From Pseudodesulfovibrio pelocollis (lineage in GTDB: Bacteria; Desulfobacterota; Desulfovibrionia; Desulfovibrionales; Desulfovibrionaceae): DNA of 35,250 nt. Below are positions 25,836 to 32,588 of the stretch, one piece after another. Made by a program: the position numbers and the translations under genes. The stretch's first letter is position 1; each line of letters begins with the position of its first letter. The stretch covers positions 1 through 35,250 of the forward strand of contig NZ_JASTWE010000040.1 in assembly GCF_030282845.1 (NCBI RefSeq). Reading direction: 5' to 3'. Below the pieces are notes generated by a model. The model did not search any database and was not told where the DNA came from. It saw only the letters and a program-made list of their open reading frames with translations.

Positions 25836-26185
25836 AGGCGGTAGCCAATGCTCAGCTCCGACATTCCCCGGTCCGTTCCTTGCGGACCGGAAGCAACTGC
25901 CCTCCATCTGGGCGAGGCTTCTTTCTCCAGCCTCGTCCTCTTCGAGCACGCCGGTCCATGCGCAAGCCCACCCCAGCTTGGCCGCATGACGCACGCCCTG
26001 CCCCGGGCACGTCGGACCGCAATCCCTGACGGAAAACGGGAAGGGTGGGCGCTCCCTCGCGCCGCCCTTTGCCCCCGTCGTCCTGGCCAGGCCCGGTCTC
26101 TCCGTGGTCCGGCTCCCACCCCGCTGCGTCAAGAACGCGGCTTCCAGCCCCGACCCTCGGGTCGGCGGCTGTGTGAGGAGGGTGT
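25836..26185 (+). other. Rest of the long leader before the flavoprotein gene
   Basis: No convincing gene is present. Further hairpins are visible: a perfect 8-bp stem at 25868-25890 (CCGGTCCG/CGGACCGG), a 10-bp stem with one wobble at 25910-25938, and CCGACC-CTCG-GGTCGG at 26150-26165, directly in front of the AGGAGG ribosome site. The last could affect access to that site. Confidence 0.4.
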
Positions 26186-27829
26186 ATGCGCATCCTGCTC
26201 ATAGGCACTGACGAGCCCGGCCTGCTGGGCGTAGCGCGCCACCTCGAAGCCCGGCCCGAGGACACGGCCATGGTCCTGTACCCCGAGTTCAATCCCCTGC
26301 CCGAATTCTCCTGCATGACCCTGGAGCGGCTTCTGGGCAAGGGCATAGAATTTTCCGAATCCATCCGCGCCTGCGGCCTGGACACCAGCTCCCGGACCGT
26401 CTTGGTGCGGCACAGCCACACCGGCCGCGAAAGCTCGCTTGATTACGACACTCTGGTCTTTGCCACGGGCTCGGCCCCGGCCACCCTTGATGTGCCCGGC
26501 GAGTTCCTGGTCCCCATGGCCCGCGTGGGCTGCCAGGCCGACGCCGCCCGGCTGCGCGCCGCCGATGGCGTGAACGTGGTCATCGGCTCCGGCATGCACC
26601 TGCTCCTGGCCGTTTCGAGCCTGATGACCCAGAATCTTGGGACCATCGAAATCATTCCCCATGGCGAAGACCGGAACGAGAAACACCAGGGCTGCCTTCT
26701 GTCCGACACCCTATCGGGCATGGTCCGCCACCACCTGACCCAATGCGGCGTAACCATCCACGCCCATGACACCCTCAAGGCCATAGAGGGGGGCTCCGGT
26801 GCTGTCCGCGTGGTCACCGACCGCCGCGTCATCGACTGTGCCCGGGTGGTCAACGCCATGCCCGCCGCGCCGGTCACCTATCTGGCTGCCGACGCGGGCA
26901 TCACCCTTGATCCCGCAGGCCACATCCTGACCGATACGCAACTGGCCGCCAGCGCCGGGAATGTCTTCGCCTGCGGCGGGTGCGCCGCCTTTGTCGGCCG
27001 GGACTGCCAGCAGCCGGTGCCCGGCTCGGCAGTGGCTGCCACGCCCAAGGCGCAGGCGCGCGCCCTGGCCGCCGCCCTTTCCGGCGAAATTGCGGATTTC
27101 CGCGCCACGGCGGGTGCCTGGTCCATCACCTTTGGCGACCTGACTGCGGCCGGTACGGGCCTGACGCCCGACCAGGCCCGCCAGTGCGGCTTTTCGCCGC
27201 TGTCGGCCCTGGCCATCCAGTTCGACCGCGCCCACTTCATGCCCGATGCCAGCCTGATGACCCTTGAGCTGGTCTTCGACTCCCGGGATGGCCGCGTGCT
27301 CGGCATCCAGGGGCTCGGCCCCTCTGCCGACGCCCTGGCCGGGCGGATCAGCGCCGTGTCGGCCCTGCTGGCCGCCCGCACAGGCGACGGCCACCCCACG
27401 GTCCACGATGTAGCCAACCTCGAAATCGCCTACTCTCCGCCCTTTGCCTCGGCCATGGATGTGCTCAACACCGTGGGCAACGTGGCCGCCAACATCCTGG
27501 ACGGCATCGGCCAGGGCGTCACGGCACAGGAATTCGACCGCATCTGGCGGGAGCGCGAATCGGGCGAGAACCTCTTTCTCGACTGCCGGGAACTTGGCAA
27601 CGCGGCCCCGTATCTTGAGCGCCACCCGGACCATTGGCGGCACATCCCTCAGGGCGAACTCGCCAAACGCATGGCCGAGCTGCCCCGGGACGGGCGCATC
27701 GTCATCATCTGCAACACCGGGGTGCGCGCCTACGAGGCGCAGGTGACCCTGAAACACGCGGGGCGCGGGGACGCGGTCATCGTGGAGGGCGGCATGACCG
27801 CCTTGAGGCAGTCCGGGGTCGAGGTCTGA
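26186..27829 (+). CDS. CoA-disulfide-reductase-like protein fused to rhodanese, degenerate cofactor motifs
   Basis: The 547-residue protein aligns by eye with CoA-disulfide reductases carrying a rhodanese domain, enzymes of CoA persulfide or polysulfide metabolism. Cys43 (EFSC) lies where the redox Cys43 of that family sits. The dimerisation part is well kept (LEIAYSPPFASAMDVLNTVG, about 412-431). The C-terminal rhodanese domain (about 445-545) has Cys509 in IICNTGVR, an intact C-x2-G-x-R loop. Cofactor motifs are eroded: the FAD loop reads GTDEPG instead of GGxAAG, the NAD(P) loop reads GSGMHL and loses its last Gly, and the usual GD of the second FAD motif reads GGC. FAD and NAD(P)H binding are therefore doubtful. 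A strong AGGAGG precedes the ATG. An SQR-type gene follows after 86 bases. Confidence 0.85.
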   Translation: MRILLIGTDEPGLLGVARHLEARPEDTAMVLYPEFNPLPEFSCMTLERLLGKGIEFSESIRACGLDTSSRTVLVRHSHTGRESSLDYDTLVFATGSAPATLDVPGEFLVPMARVGCQADAARLRAADGVNVVIGSGMHLLLAVSSLMTQNLGTIEIIPHGEDRNEKHQGCLLSDTLSGMVRHHLTQCGVTIHAHDTLKAIEGGSGAVRVVTDRRVIDCARVVNAMPAAPVTYLAADAGITLDPAGHILTDTQLAASAGNVFACGGCAAFVGRDCQQPVPGSAVAATPKAQARALAAALSGEIADFRATAGAWSITFGDLTAAGTGLTPDQARQCGFSPLSALAIQFDRAHFMPDASLMTLELVFDSRDGRVLGIQGLGPSADALAGRISAVSALLAARTGDGHPTVHDVANLEIAYSPPFASAMDVLNTVGNVAANILDGIGQGVTAQEFDRIWRERESGENLFLDCRELGNAAPYLERHPDHWRHIPQGELAKRMAELPRDGRIVIICNTGVRAYEAQVTLKHAGRGDAVIVEGGMTALRQSGVEV

Positions 27830-27915
27830 CCCCCGCCCGCACGGCATGGATTGATCCCCTGCGCAAGGCGGAGGGGCTGGAAAATACACTTTCATCACTA
27901 TCAAGGAGTCCTAGC

Positions 27916-29151
27916 ATGAAAAAACTGGTTATTCTCGGTGCCGGAGCCGGCGGAACCATGGTCGCGACCAAGATGCGCGAGAAACTGGATCCCAAGGAAT
28001 GGAAGATCACGGTCATCGACCGCGACTGGAAGCATCACTATCAGGCGGGCTGGCTGTTCGTGCCCTTTGGCATATACACCCTCGAGGACTGCACCAAGCC
28101 CAAGGCCGACTTCCTGCACGGCGTGGACTTTGTCCAGGACACCATCACCAACGTCGATCCCGAGAAGAAGGTCGTCACCTGCCAGGGCGGCAAGTACGAG
28201 TACGACTGGGTCGTGGTGGCCACCGGCTGCCGCATCATGCCTGACGAGGTCGAAGGCATGATGGACGACTGGCGCGGCGACATCCATGACTTCTACACCC
28301 CGGACGGCGCCCTGGCCCTGTTCAAGAAGTGGAAGTACATGAAGAAGGGCCGCATCGTCCTGAACATCGCCGAAATGCCCATCAAGTGCCCGGTGGCCCC
28401 CCTTGAGTTCGTCTACCTGGCCGACTGGTTCTTCACGGTCAACGGCGTGCGCGACAACATCGAGATCGAGCTGGTCACCCCGCTGACCGGCGCCTTCACC
28501 AAGCCCGTGGCCGCCGAGATCCTGGGCCGCGTCTGCGAGGAGAAGAACATCAAGGTCACCCCCAACTTCACCATCGACAACGTCAACGTGGGCAAGAAGG
28601 TCATCGAGGACGTCATGGGCGAGGGAATCCCCTATGACCTGCTCGTGGCCATTCCGCCCAACTTCGGCGCCCAGGTGCTCATCGACTCGGGCATCACCGA
28701 TCCCATGGGCTACATGGACACCGACAAGCACACCCTGAAATCCGCCAAGTTCGAGAACATGTACATCATCGGCGACGCCACCAACTGCCCAACCTCCAAG
28801 GCGGGCTCCGTGGCCCACTACGAGGCCGACATCGTGGTGGACAACCTGCTGCGCGAGATCGACGGCGAGGAGCCCAGGCCCGAGTTCGACGGCCACTCCA
28901 CCTGCTTCATCGTCTCGGGTTACGAAAAAGCCTACCTCATCGACTTCAACTACGAGGTGGAGCCGCTGCCGGGCAAGTACCCCTTCCCGGGCCTCGGCCC
29001 CTTTGCCCTGCTCGGCGAGAACCACCAGAACTACTGGGGCAAGATGATGTTCAAATGGGCCTACTTCAACCTCATGCTCAAGGGCCACGAGCTGCCGCTT
29101 GAATCCCAGATGTTCATGGCCGGTAAGATGCGCCACATGGCCGGAAAATAA
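27916..29151 (+). CDS. SQR-type FAD-dependent oxidoreductase (sulfide:quinone reductase-like)
   Basis: The 411-residue flavoprotein resembles sulfide:quinone oxidoreductases and related NAD(P)/FAD enzymes. The N-terminal FAD loop is intact (LVILGAGAGGTMVATKM, about 4-20). ATGCR at 103-107, IKCPVAPLEF with Cys158, and IIGDATNCPTSKAGSVAHYE with Cys291 at the second FAD motif are in places typical for SQR-like proteins. Cys158 and Cys291 are candidates for the redox pair, which needs structural comparison. A C-terminal hydrophobic/amphipathic part (about 365-400) could help membrane contact. It would oxidise sulfide to persulfide or polysulfide and pass electrons to quinone. A clear AAGGAG precedes the ATG. 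It sits between the rhodanese fusion and a DUF1641 gene, an order seen in other sulfur clusters. Confidence 0.85.
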   Translation: MKKLVILGAGAGGTMVATKMREKLDPKEWKITVIDRDWKHHYQAGWLFVPFGIYTLEDCTKPKADFLHGVDFVQDTITNVDPEKKVVTCQGGKYEYDWVVVATGCRIMPDEVEGMMDDWRGDIHDFYTPDGALALFKKWKYMKKGRIVLNIAEMPIKCPVAPLEFVYLADWFFTVNGVRDNIEIELVTPLTGAFTKPVAAEILGRVCEEKNIKVTPNFTIDNVNVGKKVIEDVMGEGIPYDLLVAIPPNFGAQVLIDSGITDPMGYMDTDKHTLKSAKFENMYIIGDATNCPTSKAGSVAHYEADIVVDNLLREIDGEEPRPEFDGHSTCFIVSGYEKAYLIDFNYEVEPLPGKYPFPGLGPFALLGENHQNYWGKMMFKWAYFNLMLKGHELPLESQMFMAGKMRHMAGK

Positions 29152-29168
29152 CGCAAGCGAGGCGAGAT

Positions 29169-29864
29169 ATGAGCAACGAAGCGATTATGGAGCGCCTCGA
29201 CAGGATCGAGGAAAACATAGCGTTCCTGACGGAAAAGGCAAGAAGCGCCCAGGAACTCAAGGAAGACCTGACCCCGATAGCCCACGACGCCTTCAAGATA
29301 ATGATGAAGGAGTTCGGACAAATCGAGCACGGGTTCCAGCTTGAGGACCTGATCGCCTTCATCAAGCGGGCCATGCTCAGCGTGAAGGACATGACCTACG
29401 CGCTGGAAAAACTCGAAGACATCATCGCCCTGTGGCAGACCATAGAGCCGCTGCTCCAGCACTCGGTGCCGCAGTTGATCTCCTTCCTCGACGGCCTGGA
29501 GCAGAAGGGTGTGTTCGACACCTACCGGGCCATGATCGAGATCCGCGCCAAGGTGGCCGAAACATACGGCGTGGAAAACATCCGCAACATGGGCGACAGC
29601 TTCGTCTTCCTTGTGGGCATGCTCGAAAAGCTGAGCGATCCCAAGGTGCGCATGATGATCGAGGGCGCGGCCAACGCCTTCTCGGAACTGGACCTGACCC
29701 AGGTCAAGCCCACCGGTCCGCTGGGCTTGGTCGGCGGCATGGCCTCCAAGGACGCCAAGCGCGGCCTGGGCATCATGCTGGAGATGACCAAAACCCTGGG
29801 CAAGATAGGCCTCGACGTGCCCAAGGTGGACGAGGTGGCCGAGGCAAAGGCCAAGGCCGAATAG
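29169..29864 (+). CDS. DUF1641 domain protein
   Basis: The 231-residue protein is mostly helical and hydrophilic. The C-terminal part (about 185-225, GPLGLVGGMASKDAKRGLGIML) matches the DUF1641 signature. The N-terminal half (about 1-120) has heptad-like charged helices (MERLDRIEENIAFLTEKA) that may be coiled coil. DUF1641 genes are often found beside SQR-type flavoproteins and sulfur-carrier genes, and their function is not established. The start lies 17 bases after the SQR-like stop behind GAGGCGAG, so the two are probably one operon. A role as partner or scaffold of the flavoprotein is a guess. Confidence 0.85.
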   Translation: MSNEAIMERLDRIEENIAFLTEKARSAQELKEDLTPIAHDAFKIMMKEFGQIEHGFQLEDLIAFIKRAMLSVKDMTYALEKLEDIIALWQTIEPLLQHSVPQLISFLDGLEQKGVFDTYRAMIEIRAKVAETYGVENIRNMGDSFVFLVGMLEKLSDPKVRMMIEGAANAFSELDLTQVKPTGPLGLVGGMASKDAKRGLGIMLEMTKTLGKIGLDVPKVDEVAEAKAKAE

Positions 29865-29923
29865 GCAGCAGATCGCACCGACGCAAGACCGTAATCGTTC
29901 TGGCACCGCCAGGACTCCGCGAC

Positions 29924-29995
29924 GGCCCATGCCGCCGCACCTCCCGAAGGGTGCGTGGCTATGGAGCTGGCCCCGCACACGCGGCGGCATGGGCC
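29924..29995. repeat. Large perfect inverted repeat after the DUF1641 gene
   Basis: GGCCCATGCCGCCGC (29924-29938) and GCGGCGGCATGGGCC (29981-29995) are perfect 15-bp complements. The 42-base centre can form its own stem (GTGCG/CGCAC). No T-tract follows. It could end the cassette transcript, stabilise its 3' end or be a REP-like element. The remaining bases of the 29865-30111 gap show only a small CTGGC-ACC-GCCAG hairpin near 29910. Confidence 0.85.
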
Positions 29996-30111
29996 ACTTT
30001 GCGGATTCGGTCCTTCTCGGCGGCATCGGGCCGCCCTCGCAACAGGGGCAGCGGCTTCCTCACACGGCCAGATTTCGCACTTGGCCGAAGCCCCAAGACT
30101 GGAGGTGAGCT

Positions 30112-30465
30112 ATGACCAAGAAGATTCTGATCATCGACGACGATCCGGCCATCGTGGAATTCCTTGAGGACTTCCTGCAGGACAACGGCTTTGCCACGGT
30201 CAGCGCCTTTGACGGCGTGCAGGGAATCGACCAGCTTCGCGCCCACAAGCCCGACCTGATCACCCTTGACATGGACATGCCCGAAAAGGGCGGCGTGCTC
30301 TTCTATGCGGCCATGCGCAAGGACGAGACTCTCCGGGACACCCCGGTGGTGGTGGTCAGCGGCGTCGGCCCCCGGCCCCCGGCCATCGGCAAGGACGTGC
30401 CCGTGATCACCAAGCCCATCGACACCGATGCGCTCATGGGCCACCTGAGCACCATGCTCGACTGA
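30112..30465 (+). CDS. Single-domain response regulator
   Basis: The 117 residues form one receiver domain and no output domain. Acidic pocket Asp10-Asp11-Asp12 (ILIIDDDPAI), phosphoacceptor Asp53 in LITLDMDMP, switch Ser in VVVVSG, and Lys in VITKPID are all present. Stand-alone receivers act as phosphate shuttles or through protein contact. It sits directly before two kinases and is the natural acceptor for one of them. Ribosome site GGAGG lies 7 bases before the ATG. Confidence 0.93.
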   Translation: MTKKILIIDDDPAIVEFLEDFLQDNGFATVSAFDGVQGIDQLRAHKPDLITLDMDMPEKGGVLFYAAMRKDETLRDTPVVVVSGVGPRPPAIGKDVPVITKPIDTDALMGHLSTMLD

Positions 30466-30500
30466 TCCGGCCACAGGCCAGATCCGATCACGACATCAAA

Positions 30501-30540
30501 CGGGAATGGCGCGCGGGCACCGCGCCCGCGCGCATTCCCG
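30501..30540. repeat. Strong hairpin between response regulator and REC-kinase genes
   Basis: CGGGAATG(G)CGCGCGGGC pairs with its complement over 17 bp with one bulged G and a 5-base loop. No T-tract follows, and the next start codon is 18 bases on. Confidence 0.8.
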
Positions 30541-30558
30541 GAAGCACCACGGCCCATC

Positions 30559-32544
30559 ATGACCAGCACCCGGCACGACACCACGGGCCAGCCCGCCCGT
30601 TTCAAGGTGCTTCTCGTGGACGACGAGGAGGACATCCGCGAGCTGCTGGGCATGCTCCTGGACGACCTCGGTTTCGCCGTGCGTACTGCGGCCAACGGGG
30701 CCGAAGCCCTGGACGCCTTCCGCCTCGACCGGCCAGACATCGTCCTGACCGACATCAAGATGCCGGGCATGGACGGCATCGAGTTGCTGGGCGCCATCAA
30801 AGCTCTGGACCAGGACGTGGAGGTGATCATGATCTCCGGCCACGGCGACATGGGGTTGGCCATCGAATCCCTCAAGCTCAGCGCCGCCGACTTCATCACC
30901 AAGCCCATCGACGACGACCTGCTCTCCATCGCCCTGGACAAGGTGGTGGAGCGCCTCACCCTGCGCCGCCAGGTCAGGGAACACACCGAGGAACTGGAAC
31001 GTCTCGTGGCCGAGAAGTCGGCCCGGGTGGTGGAACTGGAGCGCCAGAGTGCGGCCCGGCAGATCATGGGCGGGCTGTCCTCGGCAATGTCCGTGGTGGC
31101 CGGAGACCTGGACGACTCGGGCGTGTTCAACGAACTGCCCTGCTTCATTTCCATCCACTGCGCCGACCAGCGCGTGGTCGCGGCCAACACCCTTTACGAG
31201 CAGCGCCTTGGCGGCCGTACCGGCCAGCCGAGCCGGGCGGTCTACAAGGACCACTCCGGCCCCGGGGAATGTCCCGTGGCCGACGCCGTGGCCCAGGGGG
31301 CGGGCGGTCGCGCCTCGGCCACCCTGCTTGCGGCCGACGGCGGCGAAATCCCGGCCGTGGTCTCCACCGCGCCCATCCTCGACAGCGACGGCGCGGTCTC
31401 CATGGTCCTCGAAGTGGCCGTGGACATCACCGAGGTCAACCGCCTGCGCTCCGAATTGACGCGCACCCAGCGCCGCTACGAGCACCTCTTCAACCAGGTG
31501 CCATGCTACATCACGGTCCAGGACCGCGACATGCGCATCGTCGAGGCCAACGACCGCTTCCGCCAGGACTTCGGCTTCGGGCGCGGGCCCACCTGCCATC
31601 AGGCCTACAAGAACCTCGGCGAGGTCTGCGATGACTGTCCCGTGCAAAAGACCTTTTCCGATGGCGGCCGACACCAGCGCGAGACCGTGGTCACCTCCAG
31701 ATCCGGCCGCAGCCACAATATCCTGGTCTGGACCGCGCCGCTCTTTAATGAGCACGGCCAGGTCGACCATGTCCTCGAAGTGGCCACGGACATCACCACG
31801 GTCCGGGAACTCCAAGACCAGTTGACCAGCCTGGGCATGATGCTCGGCTCCATGTCCCACGGGGTCAAGGGGCTGCTGGCCGCCCTGGACGGCGGGATCT
31901 ACCGGGTGGATTCCGGCCTGGCCAAGGGCGACGCCGCTCGGGTGGATGCCGGGTGGAAGGTGGTCAAGCACCGCATCGGCCACATGAAGAAAATGGTCAT
32001 GGACATCCTCTACTACGCCAAGTCGCGCGAGCTGACCGTATCCGCCGCCACTCTGGGCGACTTCGCCTCGGACCTGGCCGCAGCCGTGGAGGCCAAGGCC
32101 ACCCAGCACGGCGTGGCCCTGGTTCGCGACTTCGCCGACACCGATGCTTTCTTTGAGGCAGACACCGAGGCCCTGGCCCCGGCCCTGCTCAATTTCCTGG
32201 AAAACGCGGTGGACGCCTGCGTCTTTGACCGGGCCAAGGCCGATCACGCCGTGACCTTCGGCGTCTCGGCCGAAAACGGCCACATCGTCTTCGACATCGC
32301 CGACAACGGCACGGGCATGGACCGCGAGACGCGGGAAAACATGTTCACCCTCTTCTTCTCGTCCAAGGGGGCCAACGGCACAGGCATCGGCCTGTTCATC
32401 TCCAACCAGGTCATCGCCCGGCACCACGGCTCCATCGAGGTCAACTCGGCCGTGGGCCAGGGCACGCATTTCCGCATCCGCATCCCGGCCGGCCAAACCA
32501 GCCCCGATGCTGGCGGAACAAGGACGGACGCCGCCCTCGGCTGA
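30559..32544 (+). CDS. REC-PAS-PAS histidine kinase
   Basis: The 661-residue soluble protein begins with a receiver domain (about 14-130; Asp21-Asp22, phosphoacceptor Asp65 in IVLTDIKMPG, Lys115 in ITKPID). A coiled coil (about 135-170), two PAS-type domains (about 185-290 and 305-415), a His434-containing helix (GSMSHGVKGLLAAL) and a HATPase domain with Asn548 (NFLENAVDAC) and DNGTGM follow. The second PAS has Cys346, Cys357, Cys360 (CHQAYKNLGEVCDDCPV), a Cys cluster shared with the next kinase. The first PAS has a partial version (GECPV). The HisKA box differs from the common HEIRTPL. A protein with an N-terminal receiver and kinase core could join a phosphorelay with its neighbours. Confidence 0.9.
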   Translation: MTSTRHDTTGQPARFKVLLVDDEEDIRELLGMLLDDLGFAVRTAANGAEALDAFRLDRPDIVLTDIKMPGMDGIELLGAIKALDQDVEVIMISGHGDMGLAIESLKLSAADFITKPIDDDLLSIALDKVVERLTLRRQVREHTEELERLVAEKSARVVELERQSAARQIMGGLSSAMSVVAGDLDDSGVFNELPCFISIHCADQRVVAANTLYEQRLGGRTGQPSRAVYKDHSGPGECPVADAVAQGAGGRASATLLAADGGEIPAVVSTAPILDSDGAVSMVLEVAVDITEVNRLRSELTRTQRRYEHLFNQVPCYITVQDRDMRIVEANDRFRQDFGFGRGPTCHQAYKNLGEVCDDCPVQKTFSDGGRHQRETVVTSRSGRSHNILVWTAPLFNEHGQVDHVLEVATDITTVRELQDQLTSLGMMLGSMSHGVKGLLAALDGGIYRVDSGLAKGDAARVDAGWKVVKHRIGHMKKMVMDILYYAKSRELTVSAATLGDFASDLAAAVEAKATQHGVALVRDFADTDAFFEADTEALAPALLNFLENAVDACVFDRAKADHAVTFGVSAENGHIVFDIADNGTGMDRETRENMFTLFFSSKGANGTGIGLFISNQVIARHHGSIEVNSAVGQGTHFRIRIPAGQTSPDAGGTRTDAALG

Positions 32545-32588
32545 CTCCGAGGCTCGTCTGCCAAAAGCGGCCGTCCGCAGGGGACACC

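Noticed and set aside
25848-26204. A 118-codon open frame in the leader before the flavoprotein gene
   Set aside because: Its Pro/Arg/Ser-rich product shows no family character, it has no ribosome site and it overlaps the flavoprotein start. The region looks like structured RNA instead.
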